Shown piece after piece: positions 50,300 through 64,000 of a stretch of 64,000 bases of DNA. The notes under the pieces are model-generated. The model was given only the letters and a program-made list of their open reading frames with translations, was not told where the DNA came from and did no database searches. A program made the translations under genes and the position numbers. Source of the DNA: Pholis gunnellus (taxonomy: Eukaryota > Chordata > Actinopteri > Perciformes > Pholidae); contig OU342819.1 of assembly GCA_910591455.2 (NCBI GenBank), forward strand, positions 19,905,762 through 19,969,761. The letters are read 5' to 3'. Each line of letters opens with the position of its first letter. The first letter of the stretch is position 1.

Positions 50300-50690
50300 C
50301 ATTTTGGGACTTTTACTTTGAGGAATTTTTGTCATGAAATGTTTTCTCACACTTTTTAGTTGTGAAGACTTATCATGGTTTAACATATTTATATAAAGAC
50401 TCATGCAGACATCTTTTTGTGAGATATTCTGCTTTGAAGAAACTTGAGAGGACTTTAAAATGTGCGTACTTTTAGTTCTGAGTACTTTCAGTTGTGTTTA
50501 GTTGTTTGATTTTTGTTGTAAGAACTTTGAGTTTTGAAGGGATTTTGTTGTGATGACTTTTAACTGTGAGGACTTTTCTTCTGGAGGCTTTTTCATGCTG
50601 AGGACTTTTAGTTGTAATGTTTTGGATTTGGTTGTCCCGACTTTCTGTTATGAATTCTAGTTGTGAGCACTTTTAGTTGTTAGAACACTC
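50300..50690 (+). repeat. Degenerate tandem array with GACTTTTAGTTGTGA-like unit
   Basis: Many imperfect copies of a unit of about 16-21 bp (for example GAGGACTTTTAGTTGTAATG), with spacing varying between copies. Confidence 0.65.
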
Positions 50691-53600
50691 AAAGCCACCC
50701 TGTCATCCTTCTCTCTGTGATAATTATACTTTTTGATGGGACACTACATTGGAAATGTCTTATTATTGTTCAGCCATTTATCAACTTAAAAAAATCTCCT
50801 GCAAATGTCTCCTCTTGTCTCTTGTCATAGGTCATTACCACTAATCACCATCAAAGTGAGGAGGCTGATGAAATATGACCTCATTTAAAAAGTCCATATG
50901 CACCAGTTTAATGCAGCGTGATCATTTATGACTTGGTGTCAAAGTTCTGCTTTACATTGGTGTCCTCCTTCTCCTACTGTGGAAAAAACACAACTATAAT
51001 GTTTCAGAACAAACCTTGATTTAACCTCAATATAACTACTACTACTGTTGCAACTATTTGTTTCTTTCACAGTGTTTTGGCACCTAAACAAATACAATTC
51101 AGTATATTTCAAAATGATTCCTGTTGCCAGAGATCACTGTATCAGTCTAAGTTAGAGTTAAACTGGCCTCTTGACCTCGTGAACATACTGTTACATTTCC
51201 CTGCTATCTCTGATAAGAGTTTATGATCAGCTAACAGACACACAAACACTATCAGCTTCTTCTAAACAACAACCTGTGTGCGGATATGGCCACTCACACA
51301 CCAACACTTCATACGAGACAAAGATCCATCTATTATATCTTCCCGTCAGTGCAAAACAGGAATCAGCTCAATTAAAATCAACTGAAAAGGGCCAAAGACG
51401 AGTAACTGATTCCTCGCACCCCGCAGCTAAAAGTAATTACACTTTCGAGCTGCCCGGGTCAACAGCCTTCTACTCTTGAGCCGCTAAGTGCCCAATGTGC
51501 TGAGTGGCTGCACTGCACCTTTGTGCTTTTTAATTTTTAGCACATTTTGATGTCAGTGGTTTAGTCTTTTATATTTTTCCCAAAAGCGTAGTCGTTCACT
51601 TCACTTCACTTCAAACTGCATCCATTACCCTGAAAAGCTTGTGTCTCCAAAAGCAACGAGAGCTGGTGTCTAACGCTGAGAGCAAATGCTCAAATATCTC
51701 CTCTTTTTGCTTTTTTTTTTTTTACCATAGTCCTACTAGACAAAGGTCATCTATCTATAAATGACATCCCGACGTTACATGAAATGAGCACAGAGTGAAA
51801 CAAAGTCTAACCTCAAACATTACCACTGTACCAACCAATTTCATGTGATAATGTCCAGTAATTCATGTTCACAATAGGGATTCTGCTTCATCGAGTTTGA
51901 ACCAATTTCACAAAATTGTACTAAAAGGCCAATAGAAATATAGAGATGCTGTATGAAATAAGTGTCTTAGTAATATTCTGGCATCTTCACATGTATACAG
52001 AACACAAATCAGACCACCCTCAAGGTAATACAGTACCTGTTACTCAAAAAACTACTCTGGAAGCACAAGGTTGGGCGATCAATGTTTTTTGCAGTCAAGC
52101 AATCATGACGAATTTATGTTTCCCACAACAACATTAAGAGGGGAAAGAAACTTAGGCTGCCCCGTGCTGCTCCTTTGGGTGAGTCAGAGGTCAGCGGGGA
52201 ATACTTGTGATGCTGTAAAAAAGCTCTCCGGCTCAAGTGAGAGTGAAAACATTAACCTACCAATGTGACGGACAATATACTGGCTGGGAGCTCAGGTTTC
52301 TCAACAAAAGCTCTGGACTGTCTACAGATTCCTTTTACAGTTCGTAAGCAATGATGACGTACGGACGTGTGCACATGCAGTTTGGCAACAGAAAAGCAGC
52401 AGTAGCGTGTAGAATTCATTAGCAAGTGGCCCAATATTAAGTGGACGGATATAAACATGAAATTGGGGGAGAAACCTAGCGGGAACGTCTCATCAGCGAG
52501 ACATTATGAGACTTTAAGTCACTGGATGATCCAACAACAGGCCAGCAGTGTGTTGTCAACACGTTGAATAGCTCGCAGCCGTAGACGCTGCCGGTGTTTC
52601 GGCTAACTGGTTGGTTGCTCATCGTGAGAGCGGCTGTTGAAAACACCACCAGAACATGGAGGTGTCCTCGTAATCGTCTTCCATTCGATTTGATATACTT
52701 ACTCACCTGTGTTCATTATCTATGCCAAACATTTTTCCGTAAATTATTACGAGCAACCACGTACTGTACGCATTGGGCTGAAAGTCACCAGTTAACACGG
52801 TCACTCGGATAACTGAAACACGGTCCGGTCTGAATTCTGCAGAACTCGAGTCACTGTTGGAATATCGATTCTGACAACCGAACAACCATCAACCAACTGT
52901 TTTAATTCAATCTTTAAAGCGTTTTAACTCGTCTGGATGACGAGAACACAACCGAACACAACTGGCACTTTGCTGTGAAATTGAGACCTATATATAGTCT
53001 GTGCTGTTTGGATTTTCTTTTGTCCGTCAAACCACAAATAACATTTTGGGTGTAAAAGCGGCTTAATGTATACAATAGACATTAAAACATAGAAACACAG
53101 TTTCCTCTGCACACTCACAATTAGAAAGTTTATCCGCATCATTTCATGACTGATGGCAAAGTTAAAAGTCAAACGTCTCCCTCTTACAGCCTGGATCTCC
53201 TGACTCACTGAATGAAGAACTGAAGGTAATATGTTTCCACCGTAAGGTTGTCTATCTCCCTATCACCCTAGGGTTTGAGTCCCTGTTCAATCTTTGAGAC
53301 AATATCATCGTTTATCTTAATTCCTGGCCGTCTGTGATTGATTGCGAGCCGGCGTCACGCCTGTCATAAGGTGGATTTGTGATCTGAGCGGTGATGGATC
53401 TCCTCACATTGTGTTGGGCTCCTACAAGCCGTCTCTGGCCTCGCTGCGTCTAGTGAAGACGAGTCCGACCAAGGTCTCAGGATGCACGGGAAGAGAAGCA
53501 AAAGGCCACCACAACAAAAGAAGCCCCTCTATCACATGTTTGTTTGATGATGGCTGATTTCAACAGTTCCAATGTCAAACAGATGTTAATTACGAGACAA

Positions 53601-54706
53601 ATGTGACATGCTGAACAAAACCAATGCTAATGGAATGATAGCAGAGCATTTCCAAATAAGATACAGCTACCACATTACTGTCTGAGTGTCTTCGCTTATA
53701 CAATTTAAATATGATTTAACGGGATGTATTTGTTCTCGTGAACTCCAGCTGATCAAACGCGTAAGGCAATTGCATGAAGGCTGAAGATGAGGTTTCAAAC
53801 GCCTCAAGATCTCAGCCGTACGTGAGGTAAAGCTCATCACAACGCCACCGAATAGAAGACGAGACTGAAAGTGTGGCGTGGGGATACGGGGGATGAGGTG
53901 ACATGTTCATTTGAAAATATCAACACGAAAAAAAAAGAGAAAAGGTTTGCACCCGTTTGGGTCGTCCACCGAGGACCAAAACACACACTAAACACACTTA
54001 GAACAAATCATACTCACTTCTGTATCTGCTACAATTTACTGATTGCTTAAGTAAAATCTAAAGATTAAAATGCAAATTGTATTACTTTTATGGAGAATCA
54101 TAGAGGAAAAATACAACGCAATCAAGCAAAATAACCTTTTTCTTACAATCTGTTCTGTCCTCATTCATTGATTTTAAGGCCGTTTTATATTTCAGAGTGG
54201 GTTCAGATGTATTTCTGGCAGATAACGAGATCATTGCTGCTGTGCTGTATGTGCAGTATGTACATATAGCACATAAGCTTACAGCTTATGGTCAACTGTC
54301 AATTCTGTGCCCTTGAGAACATCCTACATGCATTACATGACTAAATCAATCACATCTTATATTTACAATATTGAATAAGAGAAAAACACGTTTAAAAAGT
54401 GCAGATGGTTTGAAGTCTGAGGTCTGCAGAATAATTATTTACATCACTGTAAACAAACTGCCTGAAGAGTTCAGCTAACTTTGTGTTCCAGCAATACTTT
54501 GTGTGGCGCAGCTCAAACAAGAGCATTTACAGTTTAACATGTTTAAAAGGTTAAAGAGAGGTTTGCTTTTAAGGAAATAAAAAATAACTTTGTGAAAAAG
54601 AAACTTAAAGTTTCTTACCTGCCTGCAAGTGTGAAGAAGTCCCCGAGCAGGTTAGTCCATTCAGCGCACTGATCAGCTTGAGGAGGATTGGCTTTAGGTG
54701 GATAAT

Positions 54707-54738
<32 letters not shown>

Positions 54739-54739
54739 T

Positions 54740-54824
<85 letters not shown>
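54707..54824. repeat. Compound CT / AC microsatellite
   Basis: About 12 CT units then about 45 AC units. Confidence 0.97.
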
Positions 54825-54826
<2 letters not shown>

Positions 54827-54954
54827 CTTTACTGTATGTTTGCTCAGACCACAGCTCATAACTGCCATTTTGTGTCAGGTTTTTTCACTTCTGTGTGTGA
54901 GTTGTGAATATGTCTTAATACAACAAATGAGTCACTACAGACCAAAACGACATT

Positions 54955-55205
54955 TTTCATGAACTGGTCAATTTTGAGATTTTGGACTATCTTGCTTCCA
55001 TAACATGTCTTCTTTCAGACTATTAGACGATTAGTTGTTTATTTTATTACTTTTTCTGTTTGATCTGTAGACTTCTGTTCTGGAAATGTATGCAAATTAG
55101 CACATATTTAATAATACGCTGTGTCATTTGCATATTCAAACATAACATTTGAATACAATTGTTGTCTTAATTTAAGTAATCAACTGGGGAAGTTGATGGC
55201 GATAT
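54955..55205 (+). repeat. Dispersed repeat family X, copy C (longest)
   Basis: Contains all blocks: GGTCAATTTTGAGATT, TTAGTTGTTTATTTTATTAC, TTTGATCTGTAGACTTCTG, TTCTGGAAATGTATGCAAAT, CATTTGCATATTCAAACATA, TTGTCTTAATTTAAGTAATC, GATATCT. Confidence 0.8.
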
Positions 55206-57109
55206 CTATTATTATATATATATATATATTTTAGTTTTGTTGCCATATTCACATGTAGTGTCTCCCGTTCAGAGACTCTGTGAAGAAAAGTGTTACATCC
55301 ATGACTTTGATATGTTTCATGAGAAGGAAACCAAAACCAAAAAGAAGCAAGAGTAGGTTTTAAGATTGGAAAATCACCAAATGTCAAATACTATCTAATA
55401 TTTTTACAATCATGTTGTAACTCTGTAAACACATTTCACATTTTGCAGTGAGATCTCAGAGCTGCTTCAAACTGTTCTTGAATTCACTCCAATCACTTTG
55501 GCATCTGTAGTCCTTTTAATTAAAGATTAGAATGAGGCTCTAGCCTTGACCACGCCCACAGGGTTCTTAACCACGCCCACTTAATTACAGTTCGTGGCAT
55601 TAGATCCGGACTGGATAAGTTCCACTTACCCAATTGGCCTTTTGACAGACCTACTCCTAATGATGCCATCACAGTTCACATGATTTAAGTGAACTTATGC
55701 AGCAGTTGGTGTTTCTGTCAGTTCAGTTGTAATTGTATAAGAATATTTATTAAAAAGGGACAGTTCAGTCCAATATTTGAAATATGTATTTTTGCTGGAG
55801 TATGTGGTCCCTCTGACTGAGTGTCGGCGTTCGACGAGTTGGGAGTGAGAATGTGTTTTAGGGGGACGGCCTGGAAACTGAGGTCTGGTGGGACAGAACT
55901 GCTCAGGTTCTGGATCTGAATGACAAACAGTTTCAATGTCTTTTCAAACTTGAGAACACAAAAACCAGAAGACCCGTGTGAATTAAATAAGATAAGAACA
56001 GTTGACTTTCAGTCGTAAAGGGCAAAAAAAAAAAAACGGCGTGGTTAAAGTCTGATATTTTGTCGAAACATTCATCCACCCCGATTTCCTTCTTACACTG
56101 ACTTTGTGGCTCCATAACAACGTCACCTGTCTTCATCCTTTGCTCCAGTTATAATTACTTAAACACAAGCTTGTGCCATTTTGGGAGGACCGTCTCTGCT
56201 CAGCTCTAATCCAACACCATGGAGGAAGACAGAAACAGACTCGGGCTCTCACAAAAAGGGCGATTCAGTGCTAATTCTTTATTAATTTGTCATATTGTGC
56301 AGCTATAGTGTGAACTAACGGTCGTCTGTATCTGCCTTTTGCACTTCTGAAGCACTAACTAACTCCTTTGTAACAGGACAGGCTTTAAATGTGTCACATT
56401 CAGCTGTGGGTTTCACATGTAGGTGGAGAGTGGTAGTTGGTAGTAAGAACGAGAGTGTGAAAGTTACGGCAGTTTCAGTCGAGAAAAAAAAAGTGAGAAC
56501 TACACAAAACACTGGTCTTGTGTCTGCATTGCAGTCTGCTCTATTTTCTGCAACTGCATGTGGGAGTAGAAAGATCTTTCTGCGTTTCTCCCTGGACATC
56601 TATATTGGTTGTAGGACGAAGACATTGTTTCCTATTTGACATTTACTATGCTTTTGATTTAAAAACACAAAATATTGAGTTTTAATACTGACATTAAACT
56701 CCATTCAAATAACTGGAAACATCTTTGCACCACCATGAAGCTCTAAATGTACTCAGATATGCACATCAGTAGATATTATAACGTTCTTTCCCTTTTAAGC
56801 TCCAATAAAAATGAATTGAAAAAGGCTCTATTTCTCTTGGACATGACCATTTATAATACTAATTACACAAATTAGCATTTTAGAAGATATTAAAAGTTAA
56901 ACAGACTTTAAGCAGAGATCCATCAATAACATGTACAAAACCTTTAAGTTTTAATTCAGCATGTTTATTAATTTCTGATGATCAGGGAGAACAGACATTA
57001 CTCACACGGCTTTTCTTTTTTCACTCCTGAAACTTGAAGGTAAACTCCTGCTCGTCTGTTTATCTTTGCAAATATTTTATAAGTGATTCAAATGTTTATC
57101 CAATGTTAA

Positions 57110-57262
57110 GATTTCTGTTCTGGAAATATATGCAAATTAGCAAACGTTTAATAAGTGAATTTGCATATTTAAACATAACATTGTAGAAAACTTGTAAAAA
57201 ATGAAATAATTGTCTTGATGAAGGTAATCAATTGGGGAAGTGTCATGGTGATATCTATTAGT
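57110..57262 (+). repeat. Dispersed repeat family X, copy D
   Basis: GATTTCTGTTCTGGAAATAT, ATTTGCATATTTAAACATAA, TTGTCTTGATGAAGGTAATC, AATTGGGGAAGTG and GATATCTATTA follow copy C closely. Confidence 0.8.
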
Positions 57263-58127
57263 GAATTAGTGATTGTAATCCATGAGTCCGGTCGAGGTGA
57301 CCAGTAAACTTCACAGCTTACATGCAGGTCTCCACCTTTTCCTGTGCCTAAGCATGTTTCATAAGTCTGTTTGAGGCTGGCCTGCTAACCCCGGGGCAGG
57401 CTAAATCTAGTTCCTTTCCTCCTCTCTGATCCCTGTTGTTCTGCACAGTGACAGCCAGCCAGCCACTTAACTGTTTTCATTGCAACCTGCAGATGAGGTC
57501 ATCACGGTAAAGTCTGCTATGGATTGTTCTTCATACAGAAAAATGCTAAAAATACGCCAGACGGTAGTAAAAAAACAAACGGATTGTTAGTGGTTATGTG
57601 TTAACTGTTTGGCAGGTTATTAAAAACCAGCTGTTGCCTCACCAGATCCAAATACAATATACATGTTGTCTTATGATGAATAGAGGCAAACCTAGGTTCA
57701 TTAAGTTTTGCCTGGTATTGTGTATTATAGCAACTCAGTAGATAACATTTGACAACTATCCAGTATACGGCAAGATACCGTAAAAGTAAATTACGTTTGG
57801 TTCACCGTAAAAACACAGTAAATTACTGGCGTACCTGTGTAAGTTACCGTTAAAAACAAGAAATTTAAAGAATAAAACAGGCATTAAGGAACTACTTAAA
57901 AAGTTGTCTTGTACAGTAAAAGTAAAAATCTTAATAATAATATAAAATATATATTTTTTAAATGTTCTACTCAAATGACGAATAGTATATATATGAGTGT
58001 TTTTGTGGGCTTACGTACTGAGCATGAAAAATGATTCCACTCCACTCAGTATCTCACTTTTATTCCTTGAGTTGTAGAGTATCCCTGTACATCCACACAT
58101 TCAAACATATAATACCTTATTTCAGCC

Positions 58128-58290
58128 TGTTTTCATTCCCAGGGCGTCAAATACCAACACTTTGTCACGGCCCTCGGTGTCTGATAGATAGTGACGCACC
58201 AGGCTTTCATGTACCTGCCTTATAAGCCCATCAGTGGCATTACACACAGAATATAACCCACTCAGGGTGGGTTCGAGGGGAGGGGGATGG
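58128..58290 (+). repeat. Dispersed fish repeat (GGGCGTCAAA family), copy 2
   Basis: GTTTTCATTCCCAGGGCGTC, ACTTTGTCACGGCCCTCGG, CCAGGCTTTCATGTACCTGC, AGCCCATCAGTGGCATTACA, CAGGGTGGGTTCG in order; compare 40024-40245. Confidence 0.75.
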
Positions 58291-61200
58291 CAAAAATCCA
58301 TTGACAATCAATTTGTCATGCTACAGGTTAGTGACTGTCCACTATAACTAGTTGGACAAAATTTGTTCAAATGTAAAAGTGTAACCTCCTAAAGTCATTA
58401 ACCCCAACAACTTCAGTAAAAGTGCTCATGCACTTCCAGCAAGAGGCAACATTGTATCGTTTCTTTATGTATCAGGATGAAGGAGTCCTGGCTCGGTCAT
58501 GGAGTTGAACCTGAGAATGAGTTTCATATTTTATATTTCAGTAGGGTCACTGCAAAAAAAACAAAAAATGGAATAAAATAAAAGTGTGTTTTTACTGAAA
58601 AAAAAGCCCTTCTGCTTACATTGCCATTTTTTTATTGTTTAATTTAAACCAATGATCATCGTTCTGTAACAACATTACTCATTGGATAGAGGTACAGGCC
58701 AAAATCTGCTGCATTTAAAAGAAGTTAACATATGGAGCCAATCCTGATTTAGTGGCTCTAACACTCTAAACTGAACCAAGGGAAAAATACAATACAATTC
58801 TAGTTTTCAACAATCCTAGTCTTGCTTTTCATGCGCATGTATAAATTACATGATTCTTGTGGGTGGTAGATTGCTCATGTAGAGACTTAAGCATTAATAA
58901 TCACAATGGCTCTCAACAGACAACAGGTACTTTTGAGTCCCTGCTTTGCAAAATGAAGCTATTTTTACAGACCAGCTCCCTTCTTTTCTAGTGCTGTTGA
59001 ATGATAGACGTCAGGAAATTACTTTATCCCCAAATGTATTCATGCCAGAACGAAACAAAGCTCTTCATGTGGTAAAAGCATTTCAGTCAGTGCAAGACTG
59101 ACATCCACATTATAGTTTCCAGAGCGAGATAAGCACATTTTAAACACAACCACACAGGAATGCAACTATGAATACATTTGAACATTTCTGTTAACTGTGG
59201 AATAGGAAACTTTATTATTTGAAGAAACGTTTGACAGCTCACACAAAGTGCGTCGCTATTACAAATGGCCTCATGTAACCTGCAAAGGTTCAGCCTTTAA
59301 TTAAGTGGGAGATACTCAGTTTTGGAGTATAAATGTCTGATTTAAGCGATTTGAAATAAAAAAATATTTTGTTGCCTTTAAAAACCAGCTGTCACCATAA
59401 TAATGGTTTGCATCTCGTTTCTGCTCTTCACATTTTTTTTTCAGCCTTGCACAAAAACACATGTCCTTTTTGTATTCCCAAACAGGACATGTTTATGAAC
59501 AAGACATTTGCATAAAACCAAGCAACCGTTTTTGCGTTCCTGTTGCTTCTCGCAAACCAAAGGCATCAATGTCGTGTGTTGGGAGGACTTTTCTTGTCAA
59601 AAACGTTTTTTTTGTTCTTAAATTGACATTTCAAATTTGCATTTGCACAAATCAACAACACGGGTTGACGTCATAGAAGCCGTCAAATATTGGTGAATGA
59701 CAGGAATAGGCAAGAATCACCTACCTTTTTAATCAGCTGTATAATGATTTAGTGGCAAACCAAAATATCAAATATCAGTGGTATAGCTCTCTATTATTGA
59801 CAAAATGCAGGAAAAGAAAAAGAACACAAACAACATATTTGAATTGTAGTTTTGGTTGTAACGGCTCGGAAACTAATTTCAACCCAAAACAAGACTCAGA
59901 AGCCGACAGGTTAGGATAGGACAGTGGAGATGAACAGGTATTTATTCTACTTGACTAATTAGGGAAATGTGGAGCAGCTGAGTAAGTGGGAGGAGCTTAT
60001 TCAGGTGACGGGAATGGCAGTAATGGGTGCAGGGCAAGAGGGAGTGTGTTGATCCTACATTACGGGAAGAGCTAGTGTGTTCCAGAGAAAACAAAGCAGG
60101 TAAATGAAAGTTTAAAATCTGGCTGAAGTTGTGACTGTTGTGGAAAAGCTTGTACTAAATCTACCAAAAATTAAAATAGCCCAGCAGGTGGACAATGATG
60201 TCACTAGTAATAAAATGACATCACTAGCTGCCATCATGTTTTTCAAGGTGGACATTTCAAAGTCCCCATTAAAAAAAAAAGATAGACAATTAAATTCTGA
60301 TTACATCTGGTCAGATGGTTGAATGGTTTATGCTGACGTTAATGTTGATTTAAATCGATTTAATTGTGTCCTAAAATATCTTACGCAATGTCGAAATAAA
60401 AACATTAACAAAACAAAAACCTACCACTTATTATATTCAGCTTGGGAAATGGACATGCAAAGACCAACCCTGACTCCAAGAAATTGTGTTTATATACAGT
60501 ATAACTAAATTCCCCAAATTCAAGTGGTGATTAAAGTAAATACTCGCTGGAATATGCAGACTTTAATGATCTTTCCCTAACCTTAAGCAAGTGTCAATAA
60601 GAACTTTAATAATAGTGTAGTCACTACAAGTGGATAATCAACCTGATCTCATGGGAAAGAGTACAAATAGCAAGATATTCACGACAAGACATTATCACAT
60701 TGACACAATTTAAGCTTTTAAAGTATGAAAACTAAGTAAAACGTTAACAACGTAGGTACGGAAAACCCGTAACAAACGTCATTAAAGTAACTTTGAAAAA
60801 GTTCAATAACACAGTGGGTCACTAACACTGGTCTACTGGGTGAATGTCCTGTGTTTGTTCCCTTTTATGCCATGAAATGACAAGGAAACCACGTTGTTCG
60901 TGCACACTGAATCACTTCCAAATTGTTGTGTCATTAATACACCATTTGGTGAGACTGGAATGGGATGTTGTAGGTCAGGACACGATATTTTGCCAGAAAT
61001 AAAATAAAATATGTTTTGCAAAGACCAGTGCAAATGGATCTACGTCAGCGCTACAGTCAAGCTAAAAAGACTTGAGGAATAATTCTTCAAGTATCTCATA
61101 AGCTGATGTATCATGTCCTCAGTAGTTGGTTCTTTTAGATCCACTAGTATTGTCCAGCTTACTTCTCAGTCTTTTCAAAATATGACTTGATTTTTTTGTG

Positions 61201-64000
61201 CCAAATAACGGCCAATCAAAGGTTTAGAAGCATTTTATTTCAAGACTTTTGAAGTACTGGTATTCACAACGAGGCTAATGGAGCTTAATTTGAAGATGCT
61301 CTACAATTTGACACCTTTATATCTACTGTGTGTTTAGAGAGACATTTTTGAATTGCATTCTCAGAAGAATGCTCCCTTTGGCTGAGCTGTATTCCGCCAT
61401 AATAACTACATCACGAATACACTGGAACACTTTTTACATATGGTTATTTGGACCGCGACCTGCAGGTCATTGCTGACGCAGGAGGATAATTATGTCTAAT
61501 GGTCTTTCATGCAACAACAACTAAAGACAGAGGAGAGCTGCTGTTGGAGGGAGTGAGCGGATGAATAACAGGGTCGGAGAGAAAACAAAGAAACAACAGA
61601 AAGAACTAAAAGGTTTGTCTCTGTGTTTGTGTGCATCTGCCAACGTCTGTACATTATGAGAGAGACGGATCCGGAAGAAGAGATGAGCTTGATTAGACGC
61701 ACCAGCAGGCTGCCATCATCTCCGTCTGTTTCTTCAAAAGCTTTCCTTTTCTGCTTTCCAAACTTTTTAATATCTTTCCGCTTTTCTCCAATTCTGCCCT
61801 TTGATGGCAATCTCCTTTTCTCTCTGCATCAGCTACTGCCTTAACTTAATCAGAAAGGCACAAGGAAAGTAGCTGACACAGCTCTGCTCTCATTGTAGAA
61901 ACACAATCATATAACTTCTTCGGAAATACATGAATACATATATCAAATATACCAATCCCACTTACACCAAGCTAACTGATCTTTTGTCGCCCTCAAACAT
62001 TTCCATGAAAGCTGTGAGTATCATATTTGAATTATTGTACTATTTGTATGTATAATTTATAGTAAAAAAGCAAAAGCAAAAAAACAGATACATTAAAACC
62101 ATAATGAAAGACGACAGATACTGATGCAATTAATGCAATTTCTTTGCATTTGTGGGTTGTAAAACTACTACGAATCTGTTTGGGACTTTCTCATCCTGCT
62201 TGGGTGGGAGTCCAGAATACTTCTGATAGACAATCAACCACTTGGTCCTCATCATTCAAGTCTTCCATCCTGTAAAACCGAAACATGTTGTAACAAAACA
62301 CATCCAATAAACAATACCTAGCGCGACGATGGAAATACTGAAATGCCCTTTGGGCCTTCCAAAATGATAAATTCCTAAAGGTTGTTCAACAGCAATTAGC
62401 CACTTTCTGACTGCAAGATGGCCAGATATTTATCTCTCAGACATCCCTCAGATATTTTTGGCAGCTAGGTAGTAGTGTCTTGAGTCGAAACCACGCATTT
62501 ATCGTGTGTATAATATAATATAAAAGTGTATCAGCCAACTTACAGAAAGCATATACAGATGCTTTATATTTTTCTGTTGCTATTTTTTCATAGAACTAGC
62601 TAGGTACATATAGGTATAGGAGTATAACGTCCCCTTAATCCTGCTAACAAAGCTGTTTGGTCTCCAAATGGAATAAACAGCTGACAGTGAACACAACAGC
62701 AGACTTCTTTGAATCCCCTTAACAACTCTGAAATGTAAGCGGTCTTGAGCTAGGCTAAACCTTAGCAACTTTTAGCCTGTTTTGAAAGGGTATGAACAAA
62801 AATCCTTGTGTTGCCGCGGCAAAAAGTTTCGGCAAAACTCACTGCCCAACCTCAACTGTGCTGAGCTCTGACTGTCCATCTGATACAGTTCATCTATAAC
62901 AAGATGTGACAAGAAAGGTGAATATTCTCAGTATGTAAACATCAACCTGAGCTGAAGTGTGCCTTGTCCCCAACAGGTAATCCATTCTAATGAATCCTAT
63001 TGGCCCTTTGAGTTGTTTTAATCCCATCAGAACTCCCTGCGACACACAAGTTCAGGGTTCCGGCTCCTGACTCTCTGCATGCCGGAAGGATCGGAGCGGC
63101 TCAGTATCACGCCCTTCACCCCTCCCTCCCTTAATGCCTCTCTGCCAGGGAGTGCCATCGTATGGTTAGGGCTCACAACTGCACTGGGGACTGATGCTCA
63201 GGTGGTTTTTAGTACCGCTGTTTTCTATAAAAGATACATGTCTACATTTCTTTATAGCACCTACGTTTATTGGAAACTAATATAATGCTGATAAGGAGTC
63301 AGCACACCAGAAGGTCACTGGTTTATGCATTGCCTGATGGGCTGAGGGAGCTGGGAGGAGAAAGCTAATAAATAATTATCTTTTTTCCCAGAACACTTGA
63401 TGTCCAATTGTCCTTGGACAAAGCACCCGACTTTCAGACGCTCTTGTAGACCAATAGCTGTGAAGTCACCTTTCCTGTTTGAATAAAAGGGTAAAATAAA
63501 AACGTTTTATAATTTCAACCTTTTTGTATTCACCGGTCACAACTAGTGTTACATCAGTGTTTCCCAGTAGCCTCAGGGCTGATTATTAATAAAAAACAAC
63601 AATATGTAATCAGTGGGAAACTCTGAGCTGCTCTGCATCAGCCTCCATCCGCCACCTCAGCATGCTGTGCATCTGAATTTGGCTGCTCCGGCTCAGCGGT
63701 GAGGTAACTGTCTGAGCCCGTCTTGTCTCTGTGTCCATCATTCTTTGGTTCTTCTCTTTGCTCTCTGTTCTTCTTGACTTTTACTTAATCTTTCTCCCCT
63801 TTCTATTCAGTCCTCCATCTCTGTCTGTCGTTGTCTGTCTGACCTTCTTGTTAGCACACACACCATGTATCACAATGCCAAGCACATCTGACTGCAGTAT
63901 TCTCTCCCTCTCTCTTTTTCTCTCTCAGGCGGCAGAAGTACCGGACAACAACCCTCAGACGGATGGAAAATAACTGAATTATTAATACTTAAATTATACA

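Larger units (their letters stand above)
46008..64000. other. Long stretch without recognised genes
   Basis: I find no convincing coding exon or RNA gene on either strand. A strong minus-strand donor (CTACAG then GTAAGAG) at 46447/46448 and another (GGCAG then GTAAGAAA) near 54618 could belong to 5' UTR exons of the pentraxin gene; a matching acceptor GACTCAG lies just upstream of its ATG (46015-46021). The rest is AT-rich DNA with the repeats listed separately. Confidence 0.5.

Noticed and set aside
61496..61810. Basic minus-strand frame beginning MPSKGRIGEKRK
   Set aside because: No homology recalled and no splice or promoter context.

Overview
The window looks like nuclear DNA of a ray-finned fish, most likely a percomorph teleost. 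It has split vertebrate genes with short introns and GT-AG borders, many long CA/TG microsatellites, and several dispersed repeats of a kind common in teleost genomes. Species cannot be read from the sequence. No prokaryotic, organellar or CRISPR features are present.

Five genes can be reconstructed exon by exon, all on the minus strand, so each runs right to left. (1) phc1 (Polycomb PRC1 subunit, polyhomeotic-like): promoter and non-coding exon near 7.0-7.4 kb, coding exons 5677 down to 178, and the C-terminal SAM part beyond the left edge. (2) slc2a3 (GLUT3-type glucose transporter): coding exons 18448 to 12064, CpG-rich promoter near 25.2-25.6 kb, and the few start-codon residues not located. 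(3) cox6b1 (cytochrome c oxidase subunit 6B): 27833 to 27240, with a roughly 0.85 kb minisatellite in its first intron. (4) A type II transmembrane C-type lectin-like receptor of 246 residues: 35302 to 29975. (5) A neuronal pentraxin-like gene: 46007 (or 45883) to 37709. It carries a very large His/Asp-rich insertion between its coiled-coil region and its pentraxin domain.

phc1, slc2a3 and an NK-receptor-like lectin in one stretch recall the mammalian NK gene complex flank (human 12p13, with PHC1, SLC2A3, KLRG1 and the CLEC4 genes), so conserved synteny is plausible. The genes do not form one pathway: they cover chromatin silencing, glucose import, respiration, cell-surface recognition and synapse organisation.

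From 46.0 to 64.0 kb I find no convincing coding exon, only repeats, one strong isolated splice donor and unassigned single-copy DNA. The oddest feature is the His/Asp-rich pentraxin. Its insertion is encoded by a coding minisatellite, and a second His-rich tract lies in the preceding exon.
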